DNA from: Bog-159 sp035541265
Lineage (GTDB): Bacteria; Acidobacteriota; Terriglobia; Bryobacterales; Bryobacteraceae
Direction: 5' to 3'
DNA: 35,802 nucleotides
NCBI GenBank assembly: GCA_035541265.1
Contig: DATKNQ010000139.1
Location: 1 to 35,802, forward strand
Shown here: piece by piece, positions 23,424 through 31,738 of the stretch
Layout: every line of letters begins with the position of its first letter
Position numbering within the stretch: position 1 is the first letter of the stretch
Notes under the pieces: generated by a model
What the model saw: only the letters and a program-made list of their open reading frames with translations
Told to the model about the DNA's origin: nothing
The model's database searches: none
Translations under genes and position numbers: made by a program

Positions 23424-26062
23424 ATGATGGACTGGCGCCGCCGCTACCGCGACGATTTTGATGAAGAGGTGGACGGCCACATGGCCATGCTCTCCGAGCG
23501 TTACGGGTCTCAGGGTATGAGCCCGGACGAAGCGCTCCATGCCGCCCGCCGGCAGTTCGGTAATCTCACCACGCTGAAGGAGACCCGGCACGAAATGCAA
23601 ATCAGTATCTGGCTCGAAACTCTCTGGCAGGACCTGCGCTACGGGGTGCGTGTGCTGGTCCGGAACAAAGCATTCGCGGCCGTGGCCGTGCTCACGCTGG
23701 CCTTCGGGATCGGCACGAACACCGCGATCTTCACCATCGTGGATGCAGCCGTCCTGCGCGGGCTGCCGTACCCCAACTCTGGAAAGCTGGTGGTGCTGTG
23801 GGCAACGTCAAGCGCGTGCGGGTCGAGAGGCCCGGTGCTTCCTATCCCAATTATCAGGATTGGCGGGACCAAAGCCGCTCGTTTGAAGCCATGGCGGCTT
23901 TCGGCGATGCCCAGTTTGCACTCCGCGGCATTGATAGGCCGGAGCGCATTGCCGGAGAGTTCGTTTCGCAGCCTTATTTTTCGTTACTCGGAGTCCGCGC
24001 CGCTTTGGGGCGAACCTTCAGCCCCGATGAAGATCGCGTGCCGCTCGGAGACGCCGTAGCCGTGCTCAGCGATGCCGCCTGGAAAAGCCGCTTTGGCGGG
24101 GATGCCAATATTGTCGGCAAGCACATGCAGCTTGACGAGCACACCTACACCATCATCGGGGTAGCCCCGGCCGGCTTTCTGGGCCTGACGGATCAGGCCG
24201 AAGTCTGGGTGCCGTTCGTGATGGCGGGTAGCGCCGAGGAGCTAGGCGATCGCGGCACCCGCGGCTTCAGGGTGCTGGCGCGCCTGCGCTCGGGTGTACA
24301 CGTCGAACAGGCGCAGGCTGAGCTCGACGGCATTTCGAGCCGTCTCGCGCGATCCTACTCCGCGACCAATGAAGCTCGCGGCGTGGAGGTCAGCCCGCTC
24401 GAGCGGGAGGTGTTAAGCGACTTCCGCAAGCCTCTGCTGGTGCTGCTGGCCGCGGTGGGATTCGTCCTGCTGATCGCCTGCACGAATGTGGCGAACCTGC
24501 CGCTCGCGCGCTCCGAAGCACGCCGCCATGAAATAGCGATGCGCATGGCACTGGGTGCGGGACGCCGCAGACTGATCCGGCAACTGATCGCCGAAAGCGC
24601 GGTGCTGGTCGCATTCGGCTGCGCGGCGGGCATCGCATGCGCCTTTTATGCGATCCGTGTGTTGATGTCGGCGAGTCCGATGCAGCTTCCGACGTACATC
24701 CACCCCAGTGTGGATGCCGCGGTGATCCTGTTTACGATCCTGGTCTGTGCCGTGGTGACGCTCGCGCTCAGCTTGACGCCCGCGACGCAAATCGGCTCGG
24801 CCGGCTTCGAGGATTCCCTCAATCAAAATAGCGGCCGATCGACCTCCGGACGGAGGGGCGCCCGTTTGCAGGACGTACTGGCGGTGGCTGAAGTATCACT
24901 TTCCGTATTGCTGTTGATTGGCGCCGGGCTGGCGATTCGGAGCCTGCAGCATCTGGCCGCCATCAACCCCGGCTACGACCCGAACCACGTGGTGAACTTC
25001 AGGATAAGCCTGCCTGAATTTCAGCTTTCGGGCGGCGCCGCCGCCGATCAGCCGGACTCGAAAGTAGTGGTTGCGGCGAACGATATTCTCGGGCGCATCC
25101 ATGTACTGCCATCGGTGGAGTCGGCCGCGATCGCCACGGATACCCCGCTGATCGGCAGCAGTGCCATTTTCTATACCGCCGAAGGTCAGCCGCCGATGAA
25201 CGCTCATACAATGCCGCGCGCTTATTTCCACCGCGTATCCGGCGATTTCTTTCGAACTCTGCACACGCGATTCCTCTTCGGGCGCGGCTTCACGGAACAC
25301 GAAACTCGCAATAACGCAAACGTTGCGATTGTGACACAGAATCTCGTCAGGCGCTTTTGGCTGGGACAGGACCCGCTCGGAAAGCGCATCAAGGTGGGCG
25401 GCGTGAAATCCACCAGACCCTGGCTGACGATCGTCGGCGTGATCGGTGACCTGAAGTACCGGAGTCTGCCCGCGAATCCCACGGCTGACCCGGACCTGTT
25501 CCAGGTCTTCAACGAGCGCTCGCGGGACTTCTCCCTCTTCGTGCGCACCGCGACTCCCCCTGAAACCATGCTGGCGACCATTCGGCACGCGCTCCGGCAG
25601 GCCGATCCGGCGATCACCATTTACCACTCCGGCACACTGGAGGAGTTAGTCAGAGCAGAAACATCGCGCCCGCGATTTCTCGGTTGGTTGATGGGGATCT
25701 TCGCCGCGATGGCGCTGCTGCTGGCCGTAATCGGAGTCTACGGCGTGATCTCCTACGGTGTTTCGAGGCGCACGCGCGAGATCGGTCTGCGCATGGCATT
25801 GGGCGCCGATCGGCGCAAGATGCTGCGCCTGGTGGTCGGCCGGGGAGTCGCCCTGCTCGGCTGCGGTGCGCTGCTTGGGGCTGCCGCGGGGGCCGGGGTG
25901 ACGCGCCTGATCGCCGCGCTAGTTTACGACGTGAGTCCCACCGATCCGCTGACCTTCGCGGCGGCAACGGCCCTTCTCGTAGCCGTCGGCGCCTTGGCAT
26001 GTCTGGTGCCCGCATCTCGCGCCAGTCGCATCGATCCCGCTACCGCCCTTCGGCAAGAATAG
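23424..26062 (+). pseudogene. ADOP-type ABC transporter permease, interrupted by a frameshift
   Basis: Two overlapping frames together make one about 880-residue permease. The first (from ATG 23424 or 23427) encodes the cytoplasmic helical N-terminus (DFDEEVDGHMAMLSERYG, ALHAARRQFGN), the first transmembrane segment (AVAVLTLAFGIGTNTAIFTI) and LRGLPYPNSGKLVVLW. The second, entered near 23798, continues VKRVRVERPGASYPNYQDWR and runs through a MacB-like periplasmic domain, three central membrane helices (VGFVLLIACTNVANLPLARS), a second periplasmic domain and three C-terminal helices to RIDPATALRQE. This is the acidobacterial duplicated orphan permease layout, with no ATPase gene nearby. The break fits loss of one G in a GGG run at 23800-23802. 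It may be a real pseudogene or a sequencing or assembly error; everything else in the gene is intact. Confidence 0.85.
23797..23803 (+). other. Frameshift site in the ADOP permease
   Basis: In the first frame the sequence reads CTG TGG GCA ACG; with one extra G it would read CTG TGG GGC AAC GTC, joining the two halves into the conserved permease sequence. The missing base falls in a short G run, the usual place for a base-calling or slippage error. Confidence 0.75.
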
Positions 26063-26165
26063 AACAACCAAACACACTTGCGCAGTGAGCCAATGTTATG
26101 CTGATCGTTAGCACCATTCCGCCCATTCCTCCGCGCGCGAAACGTGTGCTCTCGAAGGAGTTTCC

Positions 26166-27365
26166 ATGCAGTCTCGCCGGATTTTCATCGGCAAAGTGGC
26201 CAGTAGTCTGGCAGGCGCTATCGCCGCGCCGAATATCCTGGCCGCGAACGATCGCATCCGTCTGGGCATTATCGGCGCGGGCGACCGCGGCACGCAGATC
26301 ATGCGCGATGCGCTGGCATGCCCGAACACCGAGTTCGCAGGCATCGCCGACATCTACACCCGCCGCCTGGAAGATGCCCACGCGATTGCGCCCGGCGCCA
26401 AGACTTATCTGGATTACCGCCACCTGCTCGACGACAAGACCATCGACGCCGTACTGATCGCCACGCCGCAGCACCTGCATTGCGAGCATTTCGTCGCCGC
26501 GCTGGATGCCGGCAAGCACGTCTACCAGGAAAAAACGATGGCCTTCAGCGTGGCACATGCCAAGCGCATGCGCGCGGCCTATCAGAAAGCGGGCCGGCGC
26601 ACAGTGCAGATCGGCCACCAGGGATGCTCGTCCGGGCAGGTCAATGATGCGGTCAACTTTCTGAGGACCGGCAATGTCGGCAAGATCACCGCGATCCACG
26701 CGCACATGTACCGGAACACGCCGCACGGCAAGCCGCAGTGGTCGCGGCCCGTGTTCCCCGACATGACGCCGGAGAACATCATCTGGCCGGCATTCCTGGG
26801 CGAGGCGCTGCAGCGCGACTTCGACCCCAACCGCTACATCAACTGGCGATTCTTCTGGGATTATTCGGGCGGCAATGTCTACGAAAACATGTGCCACCAG
26901 GTGGCCTTCTGGTACAAGGTGCTTGACCTCAAGATTCCGCACACGGCCAACATGGTGGGTGGCATCTATCTGTGGAAGGACGGCCGCGAAGTGCCCGATA
27001 CGATGAACGTAACGCTGGAGCATTTCGAGGAAATTCTGTTTTCGTGGGATTCTTGCTTCGGCAACAACCAGCTGGGCTCGACCGAGGATGTGCTCGGCAC
27101 CGACGGCACTATCTCGAAGAGCCAGCAGATCCGCTACCTGCCGCAGAAGGTGAATCGCGCGGACGGCGAGGAAATGCTCGGCTCGACGCGCACCGCGCCC
27201 AACGCCCACATGCGCAATTTTCTCGAATGCACCCGCTCGGGCCAGGAGCCCAATTGCCCGTTCGAGCTGGGCTTCCGCGTGTCGATCGCCTGCCGCATGG
27301 CCGTCGAGAGTTTTCTCGGGCAGCGGCCGGTGTACTGGGACGCCGCCCAGGAGGAGATCGTCTAG
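26166..27365 (+). CDS. Tat-exported Gfo/Idh/MocA family oxidoreductase
   Basis: The 399-residue protein begins with a twin-arginine signal (SRRIFIGKVASSLAGAIAAP). It then has an NAD(P)-binding Rossmann fold with GIIGAGDRG (residues 34-42), DAVLIATPQHLHCEH and the cofactor-site Lys in EKTM (K123, where EKP is usual). The C-terminal domain has the family-subgroup patterns HMYRNTPHGKPQWSRPV, NWRFFWDYSGGNVYENM and NCPFELGFRVSIACRMAVES. Such Tat-dependent members are abundant in acidobacteria and planctomycetes and probably oxidise or reduce sugars or cyclitols in the periplasm; the substrate is unknown. AAGGAG five bases before ATG 26166 supports the start. It lies three bases before the acyl-CoA dehydrogenase start, though a metabolic link is not clear. 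Confidence 0.92.
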   Translation: MQSRRIFIGKVASSLAGAIAAPNILAANDRIRLGIIGAGDRGTQIMRDALACPNTEFAGIADIYTRRLEDAHAIAPGAKTYLDYRHLLDDKTIDAVLIATPQHLHCEHFVAALDAGKHVYQEKTMAFSVAHAKRMRAAYQKAGRRTVQIGHQGCSSGQVNDAVNFLRTGNVGKITAIHAHMYRNTPHGKPQWSRPVFPDMTPENIIWPAFLGEALQRDFDPNRYINWRFFWDYSGGNVYENMCHQVAFWYKVLDLKIPHTANMVGGIYLWKDGREVPDTMNVTLEHFEEILFSWDSCFGNNQLGSTEDVLGTDGTISKSQQIRYLPQKVNRADGEEMLGSTRTAPNAHMRNFLECTRSGQEPNCPFELGFRVSIACRMAVESFLGQRPVYWDAAQEEIV

Positions 27366-27368
27366 CCC

Positions 27369-28514
27369 TTGGATTTCGAGTACACGCCCGAACAGGTGCA
27401 GCTTCGCAAAGCCGTCCGCGAATTCGCCGAGGCGGAAATCGCGCCGCACGTCATGGAGTGGGACGAGGCGCAGATCTTTCCCATGGAAGTCATCCGCAAG
27501 CTGGGCAAGCTGGGCTACATGGGCTCGATTTTTCCGGAAGACCTGGGCGGCGCTGGATTGGGCTACATCGAGTACAGCATCATCATCGAAGAGCTGTCGC
27601 GCGTGGATGGGTCGGTGGGCATTATCGTCGCGGCGCACACCTCGCTCTGCAGCAACCATATATATAAGACGGGCAGCGACGAGCAGCGCCGCCGCTACAT
27701 TCCGCGCCTGGCGTCTGGCGAGTGGATCGGCTGCTGGTCGCTGACCGAGCCGGAAGCGGGTTCCGATGCCGCCGGAACGCGCACGGCCGCGCGCCTGGAG
27801 GGCGAATGCTGGGTGCTCGATGGCGCGAAGACATTCACCACCAATGCGCACTACGCGAACGTTTGTGTGGCGATGGCCGTCACGGATCGCACGGCCGCGC
27901 AGCACGGCATCTCCGCGTTCATCATCGAGCATGGTACGCCCGGGTTCCGCCCCGGCAAGAAAGAGAACAAGCTCGGCCTGCGCGCCAGCGCCACCGGCGA
28001 AGTGATCTTCGAAAATTGCCGCATCCCGCAAACGCAGTTGTTGGGCAAGCGCGGCGAGGGATTCGTCGATAGCCTTAAGGTGCTCGACGGGGGACGCGTT
28101 TCGATCGCGGCGCTGGCTATCGGTATGGCTCAAGGCGCCTATGACGCCGCGCTGCGCTACTCCAAGCTGCGCCGCCAGTTCAGCCGGCCGATTTCGGAGT
28201 TCCAAGCGATTCAGAACAAGCTCGTCGATATGGCCACCTCTATCGATGCCGCGCGCCTGCTCAACTATCGCGCCGCGTGGATGCTCGATCACGGCCGCCG
28301 CGTCACCAAGGAATCCGCCATGGCCAAGCTCTTCGCGTCGGAGGCAGCCGTGCAGGTGGCCAACGAGGCCGTGCAGATTCACGGCGGCTACGGCTTCATC
28401 AAAGACTACCCCGTGGAGAAGTTTTACCGCGACGTGAAGCTCTGCACGATCGGTGAAGGCACCAGCGAAATCCAGCGGCTGGTGATCGCCCGGCAACTGC
28501 TTAACACACGATGA
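27369..28514 (+). CDS. Acyl-CoA dehydrogenase
   Basis: The 381-residue flavoprotein covers the three domains of the short/branched-chain acyl-CoA dehydrogenase family: an N-terminal helical domain, a central beta domain (WSLTEPEAGSDAAGTRT, the FAD-contacting signature), and a C-terminal helical domain with QIHGGYGFIKDYPVEKFYRD and the catalytic base Glu at about residue 363 (IGEGTSEIQRLVIAR). It oxidises an acyl-CoA to the trans-2-enoyl-CoA and passes electrons to electron-transfer flavoprotein. The start is probably TTG 27369, with a GGAGGA element inside the 3' end of the upstream gene. It overlaps the MeaB-type GTPase gene by four bases (ATGA), which suggests a role in branched-chain or propionyl-type acyl-CoA catabolism; chain-length specificity cannot be read from the sequence alone. 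Confidence 0.94.
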   Translation: MDFEYTPEQVQLRKAVREFAEAEIAPHVMEWDEAQIFPMEVIRKLGKLGYMGSIFPEDLGGAGLGYIEYSIIIEELSRVDGSVGIIVAAHTSLCSNHIYKTGSDEQRRRYIPRLASGEWIGCWSLTEPEAGSDAAGTRTAARLEGECWVLDGAKTFTTNAHYANVCVAMAVTDRTAAQHGISAFIIEHGTPGFRPGKKENKLGLRASATGEVIFENCRIPQTQLLGKRGEGFVDSLKVLDGGRVSIAALAIGMAQGAYDAALRYSKLRRQFSRPISEFQAIQNKLVDMATSIDAARLLNYRAAWMLDHGRRVTKESAMAKLFASEAAVQVANEAVQIHGGYGFIKDYPVEKFYRDVKLCTIGEGTSEIQRLVIARQLLNTR

Positions 28515-29242
28515 CCGAGTGGGCGCGCAAGATTGCGGAAGGCGACGCGCGCGCGCTGGCTCGCGCCGCTACGGGGATCGAGAATCGCGATCCGCAGGCG
28601 CTGGACCTGTTGCAGGAGCTGCGGCCGCGCGTGGGCCGGGCGATCGTGGCCGGGATCACAGGCGCGCCTGGGGCGGGCAAGAGCACGCTGGTGGATGCCG
28701 TGGCGCGCGAAATTCGGCGGCAGGGGCGCACGGCGGGCATCATCGCCGTCGATCCTACCAGCCGCCGCACAGGTGGCGCGATACTGGGCGACCGCATCCG
28801 CATGCTCGATCATCACGCCGATCCCGGCATCTTTATTCGCTCCATGGCTACGCGCGGAACTTCCGGCGGACTCGCGCAGGCTACCGCCGATATGGCCGCG
28901 TTGCTCGATGCCGCCGGCAAGGACTACGTGCTCATCGAGACGGTGGGGGTGGGTCAGGATGAGGTCGAAATCGCGGACATTGCACAGGTCACGGTGGTCG
29001 TGCTGGTACCTGGTATGGGCGACGATGTACAGGCCCTCAAGGCCGGCATCATGGAGATCGCGGATGTGTTCGTGATCAATAAGTCGGATCTGCCCGGCGC
29101 CGAGCGCACCGCAATCGAAGTGCAGGCGATGCTCGGCCTGGCGCAAGGCGAGACCAAGCCGCCGGTGATTCATACGATTGCGCTAGACGGCACCGGCATA
29201 CCAGCTCTACTACACTTTATCAGTTTCTTCAGGAGGTCATAA
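28511..29242 (+). CDS. MeaB/ArgK-type G3E GTPase (methylmalonyl-CoA mutase chaperone family), short form
   Basis: The 243-residue protein has the MeaB/ArgK core: P-loop GAPGAGKST (51-59), VDPTSRRTGGAILGDRIRM, FIRSMATRGTSGGLAQAT, the switch region ETVGVGQDEVEIADI, and the NKSD base-recognition motif. MeaB proteins use GTP to load and protect the adenosylcobalamin enzyme methylmalonyl-CoA mutase. Family members usually have about 300-330 residues; here the protein ends at ALLHFISFFRRS, so the C-terminal dimerisation arm (about 60-80 residues) is missing, and no downstream frame restores it. The last codons are the ribosome binding site of mtnP. No mutase gene is in the window. It may be a natural short variant or a truncated copy; function as a chaperone is therefore uncertain. 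Confidence 0.85.
   Translation: MTEWARKIAEGDARALARAATGIENRDPQALDLLQELRPRVGRAIVAGITGAPGAGKSTLVDAVAREIRRQGRTAGIIAVDPTSRRTGGAILGDRIRMLDHHADPGIFIRSMATRGTSGGLAQATADMAALLDAAGKDYVLIETVGVGQDEVEIADIAQVTVVVLVPGMGDDVQALKAGIMEIADVFVINKSDLPGAERTAIEVQAMLGLAQGETKPPVIHTIALDGTGIPALLHFISFFRRS
29231..29237 (+). promoter_or_regulatory. Perfect Shine-Dalgarno of mtnP within the meaB-type 3' end
   Basis: AGGAGGT is followed by six bases and ATG 29244. The same bases encode the final Arg-Arg-Ser of the GTPase, whose TAA ends two bases before the mtnP ATG, so the genes are tightly coupled. Confidence 0.75.
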
Positions 29243-29243
29243 C

Positions 29244-30107
29244 ATGCAAGCAGAAATCGGCATCATTGGCGGGAGCGGGCTCTATTCCATGCCCGGATTT
29301 GAAGCGCAGGAAGAAGTCGTGGTCGAGACGTCCTTCGGACCGCCTTCGGACAACTTAGTCGTGGGCAGGCTCGGCGGACATCGCGTAGCCTTTCTTGCGC
29401 GCCATGGCCGCGGCCATCGTATCTCGCCGTCCGAGTTGAACTTTCGCGCGAACATCTACGCCATGAAGTCACTCGGGGTCGAGCGCATTCTTTCGCTCAG
29501 CGCAGTGGGGTCGCTCAGGGAAGAACACAAGCCGCTCGACTTCGTGATTCCCGATCAGTTTGTCGATCGCACGCGCGGGCGCATCTCTACGTTTTTCGGG
29601 GAGGGCCTGGTGGCGCACATTGGCTTCTCCGATCCGATCTGTCCGCAACTCGCCGAGGTGGTCAGCGCGGCTTGCACCTCAGTGGGAGTGACTGCCAAGA
29701 AAGGCGGCACTTACCTTTGTATGGAAGGCCCGGCCTTCTCCACGCGCGCCGAATCCAATTTATATCGAAGCTGGGGCATGGATGTGATCGGCATGACTAA
29801 CTTACAGGAAGCCAAGCTGGCGCGCGAGGCGGAAATCTGCTACGTGACGGTCGCGATGGTGACTGACTATGACTGCTGGCATCCACAGCACGACGCGGTG
29901 ACTGTTACGGACATTATCGCGAACCTGATGAAGAACGCCGAAAACGCATGCAAAGTGGTGGCGGCGGCCGTGGAGAAAATGCCCGCCGGGCGAAATTGCA
30001 AGTGCGGATCGGCGCTGGCGCACGCCATCATCACGGACCGCAAGTCAGTGCCGGAAGCCACGCGCCGCAAGCTGGACCTGATCGTCGGCAAGTATTTCCA
30101 ATCGTAG
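29244..30107 (+). CDS. mtnP: S-methyl-5'-thioadenosine phosphorylase
   Basis: The 287-residue protein of the PNP/MTAP trimeric phosphorylase family has the N-terminal phosphate-binding GIIGGSGLYSMPG, ARHGRGHRISPSELNFRANI with RILSLSAVGSLRE, CMEGPAFSTRAESNLYRSW and GMTNLQEAKLAREAEI, and the base-recognising TDYDCWH with Asp residues that favour 6-aminopurines. It splits methylthioadenosine (from polyamine or quorum-signal synthesis) into adenine and methylthioribose-1-phosphate, the first step of methionine salvage. Purine nucleoside phosphorylase is the main alternative, but TDYDCWH favours MTAP. The start is set by a perfect AGGAGGT. Other salvage genes (mtnA to mtnD) are not in this window. 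Confidence 0.93.
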   Translation: MQAEIGIIGGSGLYSMPGFEAQEEVVVETSFGPPSDNLVVGRLGGHRVAFLARHGRGHRISPSELNFRANIYAMKSLGVERILSLSAVGSLREEHKPLDFVIPDQFVDRTRGRISTFFGEGLVAHIGFSDPICPQLAEVVSAACTSVGVTAKKGGTYLCMEGPAFSTRAESNLYRSWGMDVIGMTNLQEAKLAREAEICYVTVAMVTDYDCWHPQHDAVTVTDIIANLMKNAENACKVVAAAVEKMPAGRNCKCGSALAHAIITDRKSVPEATRRKLDLIVGKYFQS

Positions 30108-30120
30108 TCAGCCGGAATTT

Positions 30121-31308
30121 ATGGCAAGTATCTCGTGTAACGAAAGCGCAGCCCTGCTCCTCGACTATTGTCTTCGCGGCGAACCGTGGCCAACCGAACT
30201 GGTGCGCACGCTGGCGGACGATCCGTGTTCCGATGCGCTTGTCCGTGTGGTCGCCGAAGGCCTGGCGGATCGCTTCGAGCCGGCTCTGTGCGACATTTAC
30301 GCGCGTTTGTTTGCGGAGGCCATCGCGCCCGAAGAAAGCGCCGCGCTCGTGGAACGCTACCGGCGTGTGCGGATCCCCCGCCGGATTTCGGGCGAGCCAC
30401 GCACGGTCCTCGTCCTTTCCCGCGTGACGCTGGGCGCCGATGTGGCCGTGACCAGCGCGCTGCTCGACGCGGCCAAGCGCCGCTTTCCGGAGGCCGCGAT
30501 CTATCTCGTCGGGCCGCGCAAGAACTGGGAATTGTTTGCCGCCGATCCGCGCATCCTGCACCTGCCGGTGAACTACCGGCGGGGAACTCTACGCGAGCGC
30601 CTGGCCACCGGCCCGGAGCTCCGCGCGGCGCTCGCACGGTCCGATAGCATTGTCATCGATCCGGACTCGCGGCTTACGCAGCTTGGGCTTCTGCCCGTCT
30701 GTCCGGAGGAGCATTACTATTTTTTCGAAAGCCGCGGATACGGTGGCGCTGGTAGCGATCCTCTTCCGCTGCTGGCGCAACGCTGGGCCGCGCAGACGTT
30801 CGGGATCGCCGATGCCCGGCCATTTGTCACTCTGCCGGCGGCGCCGAGTCTAACGCAGGGCGGAATCGCGCTCAGCTTGGGTGTCGGCGAGAATCCCGCC
30901 AAACGCATCGCGGATCCGTTCGAAGCGGAATTGCTGGGCATGCTGGCGCGCACGGGGCTGCCGCTGACTATCGACCAGGGCGCGGGCGGCGAGGAAGCAG
31001 TACGAGTCGCGTGCGCCGTCGCGGAGTCCGGCGCCAAGGTTGAAACATGGAGCGGCTCATTCGCCGGTTTTGCGGCGATCATTGCGCGCAGCCGGCTTTA
31101 CGTGGGCTACGATTCCGCCGGCCAGCACGTAGCCGCGGCCTGCGGCGTTCCGCTGATCAGCATCTTCGCGGGCTCCGCGTGTCCGCGCATGTTCGAGCGC
31201 TGGCGGCCTGCGGGACACGTGATCCGGGTGGACAATCCCGACCCGGCGCACGTGCTCGACCAGGTGAGGCTCGCTTTAGCGGTTCAATCCGCTTCCGGAA
31301 GCGTGTAG
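30121..31308 (+). CDS. GT9 (heptosyltransferase-like) glycosyltransferase family protein
   Basis: The 395-residue protein has a helical N-terminal extension of about 95 residues (CNESAALLLDYCLRG to VERYRRVRI) without family assignment. This is followed by a GT-B-like fold: a Rossmann start (RTVLVLSRVTLGADVAVTSA), ALLDAAKRRFPEAAIYLVGP, and a C-terminal half with IALSLGVGENPAKRI and the GT9-like donor site region YVGYDSAGQHVAAACGVPLI with SIFAG. GT9 enzymes add heptose or related sugars to lipopolysaccharide core from ADP-activated donors in the cytosol. The catalytic Asp of the first domain expected in WaaC/WaaF is not obvious, so activity is uncertain. The gene starts 13 bases after mtnP and its 3' end overlaps the convergent DUF3224-like gene by 25 bases. 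Confidence 0.7.
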   Translation: MASISCNESAALLLDYCLRGEPWPTELVRTLADDPCSDALVRVVAEGLADRFEPALCDIYARLFAEAIAPEESAALVERYRRVRIPRRISGEPRTVLVLSRVTLGADVAVTSALLDAAKRRFPEAAIYLVGPRKNWELFAADPRILHLPVNYRRGTLRERLATGPELRAALARSDSIVIDPDSRLTQLGLLPVCPEEHYYFFESRGYGGAGSDPLPLLAQRWAAQTFGIADARPFVTLPAAPSLTQGGIALSLGVGENPAKRIADPFEAELLGMLARTGLPLTIDQGAGGEEAVRVACAVAESGAKVETWSGSFAGFAAIIARSRLYVGYDSAGQHVAAACGVPLISIFAGSACPRMFERWRPAGHVIRVDNPDPAHVLDQVRLALAVQSASGSV

Positions 31309-31691
31309 TCGAACTCGTAGAAATGCTGGCCGCCTTCGATCTGAATCCCCATCGAACCGGATAGGCCGGTGAGTTGATCGGTGCCGGAATCGGGGATGAC
31401 GACGATCGCGAGTTGAGGCACGCCGCGAGTCATCGTGGCGTTATGCTGCAGCACGAACGATCCGTTCCGCCCGGCGAGGGTACCCGTCACGCGCTCGATG
31501 GCGACGTAACCGGCCGAGCCTTTCACATCTGTAACGGCGCTCAGCATCTCGCCCTTGCTGACGGCTTCGAGATCGCCGTGGAATTGCTTGTCGATCGACA
31601 TCCGGCCGAGCTTCGCGCTTCGGGCCGCATCGTTGTCGGGCGCTTGGGGCGCCAGTTTTGCGGTAAATGGTCCGGTGACGTGATGGGTCAT
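31284..31691 (-). CDS. DUF3224-like protein
   Basis: The 135-residue protein starts at ATG 31691 (MTHHVTGPFTAKLAPQ), preferred to an ATG seven codons upstream because MTHHVTGxFxVK is typical of the DUF3224 family. It has a small beta-barrel-like pattern with MSIDKQFHGDLEAVSKGEML, GSAGYVAIERVTGTLAGRNG, FVLQHNATM and VPDSGTDQLTGLSGSM (a conservative match to IVPGSGTGELAGLxG). Proteins of this family are small cytosolic domains with no settled function; some resemble allene-oxide-cyclase-like barrels. No signal peptide is seen. It is convergent with and overlaps the GT9-like gene, and divergent from the membrane protein gene with 47 bases between starts. Confidence 0.85.
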   Translation of the reverse strand: MTHHVTGPFTAKLAPQAPDNDAARSAKLGRMSIDKQFHGDLEAVSKGEMLSAVTDVKGSAGYVAIERVTGTLAGRNGSFVLQHNATMTRGVPQLAIVVIPDSGTDQLTGLSGSMGIQIEGGQHFYEFDYTLPEAD

Positions 31692-31738
31692 GAGAACACC
31701 AGTGTAGACCAATGAGCGCGCCGTGCCAGAATGGCCGT

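Noticed and set aside
23031..23600. Upstream extension of the polA frame
   Set aside because: It is antisense to the PadR and ADOP genes and shares nothing with Pol I, whose family sequence begins near QTPRLFLIDSFG.
26040..28496. 818-codon open frame on the minus strand
   Set aside because: It runs antisense through the Gfo/Idh/MocA and acyl-CoA dehydrogenase genes, whose motifs are clear. Its composition (rich in His, Arg, Ala and Gly) is typical of a reverse-strand shadow.
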